Source: Nocardia sp. NBC_01503 (lineage in GTDB: Bacteria > Actinomycetota > Actinomycetes > Mycobacteriales > Mycobacteriaceae). From it: DNA of 64,000 bases. The stretch covers positions 7,254,001 through 7,318,000 of the forward strand of contig NZ_CP109596.1 of assembly GCF_036327755.1 (NCBI RefSeq), in the 5' to 3' direction. Positions within the stretch are counted from its first letter, which is position 1. Every line of letters starts with the position of its first letter. The translations under genes were made by a program, and so were the position numbers. Positions 32,840-41,875 of the stretch are shown here, piece by piece. The notes beneath the pieces were generated by a model, which was not told the origin of the DNA, did no database searches, and saw only the letters and a list, made by a program, of their open reading frames with translations.

Positions 32840-33826
32840 GTGTTGTCGCCGGTCTCCGCAATTCCCGCTTCCGGGCAGAAAGCCGCAGTGAGCGCCGTGA
32901 CACCTTCATTCGTACGACATAACGCCGATACCAGGCTCTGGACCTCCAGCGCGGCTCAGGGTGGCGCCTGGGCCGAACAGGTCCCGGTTCCGGGCGCCAC
33001 CTCCCCCGAGGCTCCGGCGCTCGCCGACTTCCAGCACGAACTCCTCATGGCCTGGCGCGCGCAGGACGATACGAACAGCATCTGGTTCTCCAGCACCTCC
33101 GACGGCCACACCTGGGCACCGGTGTGGAACCTGCCCTATGTCGGCACCTCCGAACAGCCGGCCCTGTGCGCGCTGAACGACACGCTGTATCTGGCATGGA
33201 AGGGTGCCGGGCACGACCAGAACATCTACTGGTCCACCTCGACCGACGGCCGCAAATGGGAGGATCAGCAGCTGCTGGCCGGCGCGGAGACCTCCCGCTC
33301 CCCGCGCCTGGTCGCGTTCCGCGGTGCGCTGCATGCCATTTGGCGTGGCGGTGAACATCTGCTCACCTCCGATCAGAATCTCTACCTGGCGGCCCGCGGC
33401 CAGACCGGTTGGAGCGCGCCGATGAGTCTGCCCGGTATGGGATCGCACGCCAGCCCCGCGGTCGCGGTCCTGCGCGACACCCTCTACCTCGCCCACCGCG
33501 GCGCCAAGGTCCCCCTCGACGACGATAAGCTGATCCGCCTGTGGAGCTCGGCCAACGCCGTCTCCTGGACCTCCCGCGCCAACCCACCCAACGCCTTCAC
33601 CGGCCTCGCCCCCGCGCTGGCCGATCACGACGGCCGCCTGCACCTGGCCTGGAAATCGGCCAGCGGCACGGAAATCTGGTACTCCGCCTTCGACGGCGAC
33701 ACCACCTGGCAACCACCCACCTCCCCCGCCGCCTTCGAAACCGCCTGCGCCCCAGCTCTATCCGCGTTCCGCCCAACCACCGGCACGAACGAGTTGTACC
33801 TGGCGTGGCGCGGCTCGACCCTATAG
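32840..33826 (+). CDS. Beta-propeller lectin/sialidase-like repeat protein
   Basis: A 328-residue protein with about five to six repeats of the pattern APALADFQHELLMAWRAQDD, QPALCALNDTLYLAWKGAGH, SPRLVAFRGALHAIWRGG, SPAVAVLRDTLYLAHRG and APALADHDGRLHLAWKSAS, each followed by IWFS/IYWST-type blade strands and a DG.tW segment. This is a propeller of the exo-sialidase/PLL-lectin type. GTG at 32840 has GAGG 6 nt upstream. No signal peptide or catalytic Asp-box set is certain, so a carbohydrate-binding rather than hydrolytic role is likely. It overlaps the convergent next gene by 6 nt. Confidence 0.75.
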   Translation: MLSPVSAIPASGQKAAVSAVTPSFVRHNADTRLWTSSAAQGGAWAEQVPVPGATSPEAPALADFQHELLMAWRAQDDTNSIWFSSTSDGHTWAPVWNLPYVGTSEQPALCALNDTLYLAWKGAGHDQNIYWSTSTDGRKWEDQQLLAGAETSRSPRLVAFRGALHAIWRGGEHLLTSDQNLYLAARGQTGWSAPMSLPGMGSHASPAVAVLRDTLYLAHRGAKVPLDDDKLIRLWSSANAVSWTSRANPPNAFTGLAPALADHDGRLHLAWKSASGTEIWYSAFDGDTTWQPPTSPAAFETACAPALSAFRPTTGTNELYLAWRGSTL

Positions 33827-34348
33827 GCCGGTCGGCGAGCCTTCCGGGTCGATCCGATCGATCCGGAAGGTCGGGTAATCGACGGCGACGCGCTGGTATT
33901 CCGCGGCGGGGGCGTCGAGCCGGATCGGCACGTGGGCGCGAGCACCGGGCGCGCCGCGCAGGAATTCCCGCAGAATCGGGCCGCGCACGGCGGGATCGAC
34001 CTCGACCAGTCGCACATTCTCCTGCCGCCCGTGCCGCAGCGTCGCGCGTCCCTTCGCCGCGGCAAGGTTGCGCACCCAGTTGACGTCGCGGCCCAGCATC
34101 GACACGATGTACCGCTCACCGCCGACCTCGGTCAGCGCCACCGGAAACCAGATCACCTGCCCACTGCGGCGGCCTCGCACCCCCAGCGCCGCCGCCCGGC
34201 GCGGCACCGCACCCGCCGCGAACACCTTCGCCGACGCCCGATTCTGCACGCGCGCCCACCAATTCGGCCGCCCGCCCCGATACAACCGCCGTAAATACGC
34301 GTCATACCACCGCACAGCCGCCTCCCGAATACGACACTCGGTACCCAT
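33821..34348 (-). CDS. Ddn-like F420-dependent nitroreductase family protein
   Basis: A 175-residue protein with WFPVALTEVGGERYIVSMLG (about 69-88) and DVNWVRNLAAAKGRATLRHG (about 90-109), the hallmark of the deazaflavin (F420)-dependent nitroreductase/Ddn split-barrel family. The ATG at 34348 (MGTECRIREAAV) is chosen because the frame upstream is Arg/Ser rich and overlaps the transporter gene. Normal Ddn enzymes reduce quinones with F420H2. Substrate unknown. Confidence 0.82.
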   Translation of the reverse strand: MGTECRIREAAVRWYDAYLRRLYRGGRPNWWARVQNRASAKVFAAGAVPRRAAALGVRGRRSGQVIWFPVALTEVGGERYIVSMLGRDVNWVRNLAAAKGRATLRHGRQENVRLVEVDPAVRGPILREFLRGAPGARAHVPIRLDAPAAEYQRVAVDYPTFRIDRIDPEGSPTGL

Positions 34349-34379
34349 TGTCACCCCTCGAATGAACGCGGTCCCCGGG

Positions 34380-35174
34380 TTACACCCCACGGATATCGCG
34401 GCGATCGAACACCGGCAGGGCCGCCGCGAGGAAGATGACCGCCGCGACTGCGAGCCAGAGATATCCCGAGTGCAGCCCCGCGCCCATCGGGCCGGTGCCC
34501 AGCGCCTGTTGGAAGGGCGACCACGGTCCCCAGGGGCGCACTGCGTCAACCATTTTCGAGGCCGCGAACAGTACATAGGAGGCGACCGCGCCGACACTCG
34601 CGGCGGTGAGGGCGATCAGGCGGCGGCCCGTGGCGGCACCGACGGCCAAGGCCAGTCCGCCGAAGGGTGCGGCCAGCGCGATCATCGCCACCGAGCCGGT
34701 CGCGGCGGCGGCGATGCCCACGTGCATGGCGAATAGCGCCGAGCAGCCGACCACCGCGGCGAAGAGCACGGTGCCGAGCAGGGTCAGACCGGTGAGCAGC
34801 ACCGCGCCCTGGGCCAGCAACAGCCGTATCGGGGTCACCCGGGTCATCAGCAGTACCTCGAGGGTACCGCTCTCCTCCTCACCGGCGACCGCGCGCGCCC
34901 CGCGCGATATCGCGAAGACCAGGAACAGCAGGGGTAGCATCATGCTGTACAGCTCGGTATTGAGAAAGCCTGTGCCGGTGGAGAACTCGTCGATGGCGAA
35001 GAGTTTGCGCAGCGCCTCGGGATAGCTGTCGAGCAGTTGCTGCAGGCCGGAGATCCGCGACATCGACGGCCACAGCGCCGATTCCAGCAGTACCAGCATG
35101 ACGATGCCGATGCTCCAGCCGATCAGCCCGCGGCGTTGATCGCGCAGGCACTTGCGGTACACCGTGCCGAACAT
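34380..35174 (-). CDS. ABC-2 type exporter permease
   Basis: A 264-residue protein with about six membrane segments (LIGWSIGIVMLVLLESAL; LYSMMLPLLFLVFAI; VLLTGLTLLGTVLFAAVVGC; SVAMIALAAPFGGLALAV; LIALTAASVGAVASYVLF; LWLAVAAVIFLAAALPVF) and the conserved ARAVAGEEESGTLEVLLMTRVT segment of ABC-2 permeases that couples to the ATPase. It is translated with the ATP-binding gene (TGATG overlap). Likely exports a drug, lipid or peptide; no clear substrate. Confidence 0.9.
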   Translation of the reverse strand: MFGTVYRKCLRDQRRGLIGWSIGIVMLVLLESALWPSMSRISGLQQLLDSYPEALRKLFAIDEFSTGTGFLNTELYSMMLPLLFLVFAISRGARAVAGEEESGTLEVLLMTRVTPIRLLLAQGAVLLTGLTLLGTVLFAAVVGCSALFAMHVGIAAAATGSVAMIALAAPFGGLALAVGAATGRRLIALTAASVGAVASYVLFAASKMVDAVRPWGPWSPFQQALGTGPMGAGLHSGYLWLAVAAVIFLAAALPVFDRRDIRGV

Positions 35175-36067
35175 CAGTGGTCCTGTCCGTAGTAGGTGAG
35201 GAATACGTCCTCGAGGTCGGGTTCATGACTGACGATGTCGCGAACCCCATAGGGCGCGACGAATTTCAGCAGGTCGTCGGTGGAACCGTCGACCTCGACA
35301 TGGATCACGTGACCGTCACCGCGAACCGACCGCACACCGCCGACCGCCCGCAGCAGCGCCGGATCCGGGATCGTCGCGGCGAAGGTGAGATCGAGCCGCC
35401 GCAACGATCGCGCGGTCAACTCGGCCACCGACCGCACCTCCACCAACCGTCCGTGCCGCAGGATCGCGACCGTATCGGCCACCGCCTGCACCTCGGACAG
35501 GACATGCGAGGACAGCAGCACCGTGCGGCCGGCGGTGCGCGCTTCGCGCAGCATGGTCAGGAATTCGCGCTGCACCAGCGGATCCAGCCCCTGGGTCGGC
35601 TCATCGAGCACGAGCAGGTCCGGTTCGTGCATGAACGCCTGCACCAGGCCGACCTTCTGCCGGTTGCCGTGTGACATCGCGCCGATCCGCGCCGAGATAT
35701 CCAGATCCAGACGTTCGACCAGCCGAGCCAGCACCGCGGGGTCCACGCCACCGCGCAACCCGGCCAGGTAGTTCAGATAGCGTTCGGCCGTCAAATCCGG
35801 ATAGGCGACGAATTGCCCCGGGAGATAACCGATATGCCGTTGCGCCGCCGAGCGCTCACGGACCACGTCCTTGCCCGCGACGGTGACCGAACCACGGGTC
35901 GGGCGCATCAGGCCGACCAGCATCCGGACGGTCGTGGTCTTGCCCGCGCCGTTCGGTCCCAGGTATCCGAAGATCACCCCGGGCGGCACCTCGAGACTGA
36001 CATCGAGCAGTGCGGGCGCATGACCGTAGAACTTGGTCAGGTCTCGCATGGCGATCATCGCTGGCAT
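35174..36067 (-). CDS. ABC exporter ATP-binding protein
   Basis: A 297-residue ATPase with Walker A GYLGPNGAGKTTTVRML (about 37-53), signature MSHGNRQKVGLVQAF (a divergent LSGGQ), Walker B LLVLDEPTQGLDP and the switch His in LLSSHVLSEVQ. The C-terminal 80 residues (RRLDLTFAATIPDPALLRAV onward) match the extra domain of CcmA/NatA-type exporters. ATG at 36067 or 36058. Coupled to the permease that follows. Confidence 0.93.
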   Translation of the reverse strand: MPAMIAMRDLTKFYGHAPALLDVSLEVPPGVIFGYLGPNGAGKTTTVRMLVGLMRPTRGSVTVAGKDVVRERSAAQRHIGYLPGQFVAYPDLTAERYLNYLAGLRGGVDPAVLARLVERLDLDISARIGAMSHGNRQKVGLVQAFMHEPDLLVLDEPTQGLDPLVQREFLTMLREARTAGRTVLLSSHVLSEVQAVADTVAILRHGRLVEVRSVAELTARSLRRLDLTFAATIPDPALLRAVGGVRSVRGDGHVIHVEVDGSTDDLLKFVAPYGVRDIVSHEPDLEDVFLTYYGQDH

Positions 36068-36154
36068 GATGCAAGGCTGCGCCGTCGCACCGTCCCCCGG
36101 CAGAGTCCTGCGGACCCGGCTCGGTTGACCAACGTCACCTTCGGCACGCGAAAA

Positions 36155-36184
36155 GCCCCGCTCGGATGAGGAGCCGAGCGGGGC
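36155..36184 (-). terminator. Rho-independent terminator for the secreted-protein gene
   Basis: An 11-bp perfect stem (GCCCCGCTCGG with CCGAGCGGGGC) and 8-nt loop, followed on the minus strand by TTTT, 36 nt after the stop of the 36220 gene. Confidence 0.88.
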
Positions 36185-36219
36185 CGTGTCCCCCCGGCGA
36201 ATTCGCCGGGTCTTCACAC

Positions 36220-36912
36220 CTACTTGACAGCCCGAGAGGGCTGGTTGATGGTGGTGAAGTACTGTGCCGCAGCGAGAACCGCTACGGGTGCGGTGACCAG
36301 GATCTGGCCTGCCACGGTGCCGAGGAAGCCGATGGCGCCCATACCGGCGATGCAGCCGACGATGGCGCCGGGCAGCGCGCCGAACATCGCACTCAAGGCG
36401 CCGGACAGGACCGCGCCGGAGGCGCCGCCCAACAGACAGCCGACAGCCGCGCCGCCGATACCACCGACCAGGGTGCCGATGCTGGCGCCCAGGGAGATGG
36501 TGGAGGTCATGCGGCTCCAAGCCGCCTGCTCGCGTTCGTAATCGGTCTTCCAGGGCGCCTGGTTCTCGAACGGCAGCGCGACCGGCTTGTAAACGGCGTG
36601 CTCGAGATCCAGCTGCGGGGTCAGGGTGGCGGTGTGATCGCTGATCTGGGTCGCGATCGGGAAGACGAAATCGTCCACCCGGAAGGACAATTCGGTGCCG
36701 CCGAGCACGGTGCCATCGGCGGCCTTGATCTTGAAGACGCCATCCTCGACGGCCAGCGAACCGGCGTCGGTGCGAATGGTCATCGCCTTCTCGGTGTTGG
36801 TGGCCGTGTAGTTCACGACATCGGTGGTCTCCGCCTGAGCCGAACCGGTGGCTCCGGCGGTGATGGCCAGCGCGGCGGCGAGCAGCGCGGACGCCGCAGC
36901 AGTCTTCCTCAT
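36220..36912 (-). CDS. Secreted Gly/Ala-rich protein (DUF8020-like)
   Basis: A 230-residue protein with a signal peptide (RKTAAASALLAAALAITAGATGSAQA, cleavage after AQA near residue 27), a soluble domain of about 115 residues (DVVNYTATNTEKAMTIRTDA, DGVFKIKAADGTVLGGTELSF) and a C-terminal hydrophobic Gly/Ala-rich half (GTLVGGIGGAAVGCLLGGAS, LPGAIVGCIAGMGAIGFLGT) resembling glycine-zipper membrane segments. Proteins of this plan are common in Nocardia. The glycine-zipper end could insert in a membrane. Role unknown. Confidence 0.8.
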   Translation of the reverse strand: MRKTAAASALLAAALAITAGATGSAQAETTDVVNYTATNTEKAMTIRTDAGSLAVEDGVFKIKAADGTVLGGTELSFRVDDFVFPIATQISDHTATLTPQLDLEHAVYKPVALPFENQAPWKTDYEREQAAWSRMTSTISLGASIGTLVGGIGGAAVGCLLGGASGAVLSGALSAMFGALPGAIVGCIAGMGAIGFLGTVAGQILVTAPVAVLAAAQYFTTINQPSRAVK

Positions 36913-37017
36913 CCTATTGCTTCTTCTCTCTGATCATTCCCCGGATCGGGAATCGGCACGTTGTGGTACGTGCACGTGTGTCGCGCGTGATTCCCTCGGG
37001 CACAGTCGCTTTCGCGC

Positions 37018-37947
37018 TCACAGGTCCAGCACCAGCAGCTCCGAGCGGGCTCGCGAGACGCACGGCATCATGGTCTTGCCCTCGGCTCGCTCCTGCGCGG
37101 TGAGCACGGAGTCCCGATGCTCGACCTCCCCGGCCAGCACCGTGGTCTCACAGCTGCCGCAGGTGCCCTCCCGACACGAGGTGACCATCGGGACACCCGC
37201 ACCCTCGAGCACATCGACCAGCGGCCGATCGGCCGGAACCCGCAGGGTGCGACCGGAACTCGCGAGCCGGACCTCGAACTCGCGGTCGGCGTCGGTATCG
37301 ACCTGCCGGGCCACGAAGCGTTCGGTGTGCACCTCGAGTCCCTGTCGCGCGCCCTCGGTTTCGATGGCGTCGAGCAGTGGCGCGGGTCCGCAGCAGTACA
37401 CCCGCGCGCTGCCGCAGTCGCTCAGGATGGCGGGCAGTGGCAGCAGGCCGAATTCGTCCTGCGGCACCATCCGCACCTGGCGGTACCAGGACAGCTCGCC
37501 GGTGAAGGCCAGATGCGCCCGGCTGCGTGCCCCGTAGTACAGGGTCCACTCCGCGCCGGCCCGATGCGCCGCGGCCAGCATGGGCAGGATCGGAGTGATA
37601 CCGATCCCGCCCGCCACGAACAGGTACGCGTCGCTGGGCACCAGTTCGAAGTTGTTGCGTGGCAGCGACACCCGCAGCGCCGCCCCGGGCCGGGCGGTGC
37701 GATACAGGTGGTCCGATCCGCCGCGCCCGGCGGGTTCGTGCAGGATGGCGATGCGCCAGCGCCGCTCGTCGGCGGGATCGCCGCAGAGCGAGTACTGCCG
37801 CACACCGGCGGTGCCGACGCTCACGTCTATGTGAGCGCCCGGCGTCCAGTGCGGCAGCGGTCCGCCGCCGACTGCGGCCACACCGAGGGAGAAGACTCCC
37901 TCGGCCTCGCTGCGTCGATCGGTCACCCGGACCATCAGGTCGGTCAT
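37018..37947 (-). CDS. PDR/VanB-type ferredoxin-reductase oxygenase component
   Basis: A 309-residue three-domain reductase. A flavin domain with RQYSLCGDPADERRWRIAIL (about 50-70), a NAD-binding domain with VAGGIGITPILPML and CGPAPLLDAIE, and a C-terminal plant-type 2Fe-2S domain with Cys spacing CREGTCGSCETTVL and a last Cys in MMPCVSRA. This order (flavin, NAD, FeS) is that of phthalate dioxygenase reductase and vanillate demethylase reductase. It could deliver electrons to an oxygenase or to the P450s of the region, but no oxygenase gene adjoins it. Confidence 0.92.
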   Translation of the reverse strand: MTDLMVRVTDRRSEAEGVFSLGVAAVGGGPLPHWTPGAHIDVSVGTAGVRQYSLCGDPADERRWRIAILHEPAGRGGSDHLYRTARPGAALRVSLPRNNFELVPSDAYLFVAGGIGITPILPMLAAAHRAGAEWTLYYGARSRAHLAFTGELSWYRQVRMVPQDEFGLLPLPAILSDCGSARVYCCGPAPLLDAIETEGARQGLEVHTERFVARQVDTDADREFEVRLASSGRTLRVPADRPLVDVLEGAGVPMVTSCREGTCGSCETTVLAGEVEHRDSVLTAQERAEGKTMMPCVSRARSELLVLDL

Positions 37948-38092
37948 CGCATCCCCTCGGTGGAATCAGCGTCGGGACCCACCCTGGTCGAAGGACACCG
38001 TTGATCGCGCGCCGGTAGCGGGAGTCGATTCGCCCGATCGGCATTGACTATCGTCCGACCATCACACGCTGCGGCGGCGTGAGACTGGCCGC

Positions 38093-39253
38093 ATGAGCGC
38101 TGTGGCGGAGCTGGTCGAGCAGACCAGACAGTTCGTTGTAGATCACGTCATACCGGTCGAACGGGAGGTGGTGGTCGACGGTCGCGTCACCGATGACGCA
38201 CTGCGACTGGACCTGCAGAAGAAGGCCAAGGCCGCGGGCGTCTTCGGACCGCTCTCGGATCCGCGCTACGGCGGCCTGGGCCTCGACACCCGAGGTCAGG
38301 CAAGGGTTTTGGAGGCGGCCGGGGCGAGCCTGCTGGGCCCGCTGGCGGTGAACGCCTGGGCCCCCGACGACGGCAATATCCATCTACTGGCGCATGTGGC
38401 CGATAGCGAACAGCAGGAGCGCTATCTGGCCCCGCTGGCCTCGGGTGAGGTGCGCTCGGCCATCGCGCTGACCGAACCGGCCCCGGGTGCGGGCGCGGAC
38501 CCGCGCATGTTGCAGACCACCGCGCAGGAGACCGATACCGGCTGGATCATCAACGGCGCCAAGCACTTCACCACCGGCGCGAACGGCGCGGCCTTCGTCA
38601 TCTGCGTCGCCATGACCACCGACGGCCCCACCATGTTCCTGGTCGATCAGGACAATCCCGGGCTGCGCGTGGGCCGGCGCATGCCGACCCTGGATCACAC
38701 CAGCGCCCCCGGCGGACATTGCGAGGTCGACTTCGTCGACTGCGAGGTCCCCGATTCGGCCGTCCTCGGCCAGGTGGGCCGCGGCCTGGAGCTGGCCCAG
38801 GTGCGGCTGGCCCCGTCCCGGCTCACCTTCTGCATGAACTGGCTGGGCCTGGCGGTGCGCGCACAACAGCTCACCATCGACCACATCACGCACCGCTCCT
38901 CCTTCGGCGTCCCCATCGCCGAACACGGTCTGGCACAGGGCCTGATCGCCGATAACGAGATCGATATCGCCGCCGCCCGCAGCCTGATCCGCGCGGTCGC
39001 CGAGACCATCGACCTACAGGGCCCCACCTCCGCCAATGCCCGGCACGAGACCTCCATCGCGAAGACCTTCGTCTCCGAGGCGGTCTGGCGGGTATTGGAC
39101 CGCGCGGTGCAGCTGCACGGCGGCCTGGGCGTGTGCGAGGACCACCTGGTGGCCCGATTCCTGGTGGAGGCCAGGGCATTCCGCATCTACGAGGGTCCGT
39201 CCGAGGTACTGCGCTGGTCCATCGCCCGGCGCGTCCTGCGCGGACCGCGCTGA
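38093..39253 (+). CDS. Acyl-CoA dehydrogenase
   Basis: A 386-residue flavoprotein with IALTEPAPGAGADPRMLQTT (about 124-143), WIINGAKHFTTGANGA and the C-terminal LHGGLGVCEDHLVARFLVEA with RIYEGPSEVLRWSIAR, standard acyl-CoA dehydrogenase motifs. Unlike the enzyme at 13091 it is the smaller type. First gene of a nine-gene operon with hotdog, hydrolase, ABC importer and phosphoesterase genes. It probably starts the beta-oxidation of an imported or hydrolysed lipid. Confidence 0.9.
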   Translation: MSAVAELVEQTRQFVVDHVIPVEREVVVDGRVTDDALRLDLQKKAKAAGVFGPLSDPRYGGLGLDTRGQARVLEAAGASLLGPLAVNAWAPDDGNIHLLAHVADSEQQERYLAPLASGEVRSAIALTEPAPGAGADPRMLQTTAQETDTGWIINGAKHFTTGANGAAFVICVAMTTDGPTMFLVDQDNPGLRVGRRMPTLDHTSAPGGHCEVDFVDCEVPDSAVLGQVGRGLELAQVRLAPSRLTFCMNWLGLAVRAQQLTIDHITHRSSFGVPIAEHGLAQGLIADNEIDIAAARSLIRAVAETIDLQGPTSANARHETSIAKTFVSEAVWRVLDRAVQLHGGLGVCEDHLVARFLVEARAFRIYEGPSEVLRWSIARRVLRGPR

Positions 39254-39282
39254 AGCACTCCAGACCATCGAAGGACATAACG

Positions 39283-39810
39283 ATGACCACGAGAACACTC
39301 GCCGGATTCGCCGCCGCGTACCCCGAACTCGACTACACCGCAATCGATTACGAATACCTGCGCGCGGTGTCGCAGGAGATGGTGCCGTTCGGCCGCCACG
39401 TCGGCACCCTGATCACCGAGATCAGCCCGGACCGCTCGGTGGTGGAGATTCCGGCGGACGACACCGTCCGCAATCACATGGGCACCGTGCACGCCGGGGC
39501 ACTGTTCACCGCGGCCGATATCGCGGGCGCGGCGGCCTTCGTCGGCGCCGCCGCCGAGCGGCTGTACACCATCGAGCGCCTGGTGCTGCGCGGCGGCTCG
39601 GCCTCGTATCGCAAACCGGCACAGGGCCGTATCCGCGCCATCGCCACCGTCGACCTGCGCGAGCTGGCGGAGATCCTGGCCGCGACCACCTCCGCCCGCT
39701 TCGAATTGTCCGGTAAGGCGGTGCTGCTGGACGACAACGAGGTGCAGGTCGCCAAGTTCACCTTCGACTACGTCTGCGATGTGACCATCGCCGGAACGGA
39801 GCAGGCGTGA
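39283..39810 (+). CDS. Hotdog-fold protein (DUF4442/YiiD-like)
   Basis: A 175-residue protein with MGTVHAGALFTAADIAGAAAF (about 66-86), a hotdog active-helix pattern of the DUF4442/YiiD-type thioesterases. It follows the acyl-CoA dehydrogenase by 29 nt and overlaps the hydrolase gene by 4 nt (GTGA). Probably an acyl-CoA thioesterase or hydratase-like step in the same pathway. Confidence 0.78.
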   Translation: MTTRTLAGFAAAYPELDYTAIDYEYLRAVSQEMVPFGRHVGTLITEISPDRSVVEIPADDTVRNHMGTVHAGALFTAADIAGAAAFVGAAAERLYTIERLVLRGGSASYRKPAQGRIRAIATVDLRELAEILAATTSARFELSGKAVLLDDNEVQVAKFTFDYVCDVTIAGTEQA

Positions 39811-40700
39811 CCACCGCGACCCCCGAATCCCGTTCGGAATTCAGCACTCTCGACGGCACACAGGTGCAGACGGCCGACGGCGTCACCTTCACCGTACGCT
39901 GGTTGCCCGCCGAGCGGGCCGACGCCCCGGTCGTTCTCATCCTGACCGCCATGGCTATGAAGGCCAAGAACTACTACGCACTCGCCAAAGCCCTGAATGC
40001 CCAGGGACTTTCGGTGGTCACCACCGATCTGCGGGCGCACGGCGAAGCCCGCCCGGCCCTGGGTGAGCACAAGGACTTCGGCTACCGCGAAATGATCGAA
40101 ACCGATCTGCCCGCCATTCTCACCGCGGTCGAACAGCGCTTTCCGGACGCCCCCGTGCACCTGTTCGGCCACAGCCTCGGCGGTCAGCTGGCTCTGCTGT
40201 TCGCCGCCGCCGAACCCGGCAAGGTCGCGAGCGTCACCGTCATCGGCACCGGCACGGTGTTCTGGTACGCCTTCGGCCCGCGCCGCTGGTTCGAGGCGCT
40301 GAGCCAGATCCAGTGGATCGGATTGACCTCCCGCATCAAGGGCTTCTGGCCCGGCGGTGTGCTGATTCCCGCGCCCATGCCCGGCGGCGTGATGATCGAC
40401 TGGTCGATCCACTCGCTCACCAGCTACTACCGTCCGCGCGGGACCGCCCGCAAGTACAACAGCCTGCTGGCCGCGATGCCCCTGCCGGTGCTGGCCATTT
40501 CGCTGTCCGAGGATGTGCTCGGCCCGAAATCCAATGTGGACTTCCTGGTTTCGCGCATGCCCGCGGCCCGGGTGACCCAGTGGCATATCGACGAGAAGTC
40601 GGAGATCGCCCATCGCGACCACTTCATGTGGGTCAAGGACGCCCCCGCCATCGCGGCCGGTGTGGCGGCATGGATCACGACCGGCGCTCAGCCGGTCTAA
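39807..40700 (+). CDS. Alpha/beta hydrolase
   Basis: A 297-residue hydrolase with the nucleophile elbow VHLFGHSLGGQLALLF (Ser near 118), an oxyanion region VILTAMAMKAKNYYA, and late Asp/His candidates in AISLSEDVLGPKSN and IAHRDHFMWVK (His near 270). It is the usual serine hydrolase fold with lid residues between. GTG start overlaps the upstream gene. Likely cleaves an ester in the compound imported by the ABC system that follows. Confidence 0.88.
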   Translation: MTTATPESRSEFSTLDGTQVQTADGVTFTVRWLPAERADAPVVLILTAMAMKAKNYYALAKALNAQGLSVVTTDLRAHGEARPALGEHKDFGYREMIETDLPAILTAVEQRFPDAPVHLFGHSLGGQLALLFAAAEPGKVASVTVIGTGTVFWYAFGPRRWFEALSQIQWIGLTSRIKGFWPGGVLIPAPMPGGVMIDWSIHSLTSYYRPRGTARKYNSLLAAMPLPVLAISLSEDVLGPKSNVDFLVSRMPAARVTQWHIDEKSEIAHRDHFMWVKDAPAIAAGVAAWITTGAQPV

Positions 40701-40708
40701 GGAGAGAC

Positions 40709-41842
40709 GTGGCACGGCTGCAGATCGACACGGTGTCGAAACAATTCGGCGCCGACTATGCGGTGCGCGAGGTGAGCCTCGACATCGCCGACGGTGAATT
40801 CCTGGTCCTGCTCGGACCCAGCGGCTGCGGCAAGTCCACGCTACTGCGCATGATCGCCGGGTTGGAGGAGCCGACGTCGGGGCGAATCCTGTTGGACGGC
40901 AACGACATCACCACCGAGGCGCCGCAGCGCCGAGATCTGGCGATGGTATTCCAGAGCTATGCGCTGTACCCGCATCTGACGGTGGCCAAGAATATCGGCT
41001 TCCCGCTGCGCGCTCGCCGCCGTCCGCGCGCGGCCATCGCGCAGCGGGTCTCGGAGGTGGCCGCGACGCTGGAGCTCTCCGAACTGCTCGAGCGCAGGCC
41101 CGCCGCGCTCTCGGGTGGTCAGCGGCAGCGAGTTGCCCTGGCGCGCGCCATGGTTCGTGATCCCGGGGCATTCCTGATGGACGAGCCGCTCTCCAATCTG
41201 GACGCCAAACTGCGCAGCGCCACCCGGGCCGAGCTGATCGCACTGCACCGCCGCCTGGGCGCGACCTTCCTGTACGTCACCCACGATCAGGTCGAGGCCA
41301 TGACCATGGCCACCCGTATCGCCCTGCTCAATAGCGGGCGGGTCGAACAGGTCGGCACCCCCGAGGAGCTGTACGACCGGCCGCGCACCACCTTCGTGGC
41401 CGGATTCCTGGGCGCGCCGCCGATGAATCTCTTTCCGGCACAGGTTATTCGGGACGGTGACACGCTGCGGGTGCGTACCGAGGGCATCGACGCGGCCCTG
41501 GACCTGTCCCCCGGCGAGGATTTCGAGCCCACCGATGTCATCGCCGGAGTCCGCCCCGAACGTCTGTACCTCGACGATTCGGCGACCGCCGCGCGCGGCA
41601 CGGTGACCATGGTGGAGAACCTCGGCAGCGAGGAGCTCGTGCACATCACCGCCGGTGCGGTCGAACTGTGCGTGCGCGCCGTCCGCCCCGCCGGGGTGCG
41701 CGCGGGCGATGCGGTGGGACTGCGCGCCGCACCCGGCGATATCCACCTGTTCGACAAAGACTCCGGACTCCGACTGCGGTGGCAGGAACCGGAGCCGATC
41801 GAGATGTCCCTACCCGATGCGGCGGCAGTGTCCGTCGCCTGA
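40709..41842 (+). CDS. ABC importer ATP-binding protein (UgpC/MalK family)
   Basis: A 377-residue ATPase: Walker A LLGPSGCGKSTLLRMIAG, Q-loop MVFQSYALYPHLTVAKNI, signature ALSGGQRQRVALARAMV, Walker B FLMDEPLSNLDAKLR and His in LYVTHDQVEAMTMA. The C-terminal 130 residues form the TOBE/regulatory domain of sugar and glycerophosphate importers. Start GTG with AAGGAGAG 5 nt upstream. It powers the permeases at 44105 and 45051. Confidence 0.96.
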   Translation: MARLQIDTVSKQFGADYAVREVSLDIADGEFLVLLGPSGCGKSTLLRMIAGLEEPTSGRILLDGNDITTEAPQRRDLAMVFQSYALYPHLTVAKNIGFPLRARRRPRAAIAQRVSEVAATLELSELLERRPAALSGGQRQRVALARAMVRDPGAFLMDEPLSNLDAKLRSATRAELIALHRRLGATFLYVTHDQVEAMTMATRIALLNSGRVEQVGTPEELYDRPRTTFVAGFLGAPPMNLFPAQVIRDGDTLRVRTEGIDAALDLSPGEDFEPTDVIAGVRPERLYLDDSATAARGTVTMVENLGSEELVHITAGAVELCVRAVRPAGVRAGDAVGLRAAPGDIHLFDKDSGLRLRWQEPEPIEMSLPDAAAVSVA

Positions 41843-41875
41843 GCTACAGCCATACCTTTCGATGAGGAGAGATCA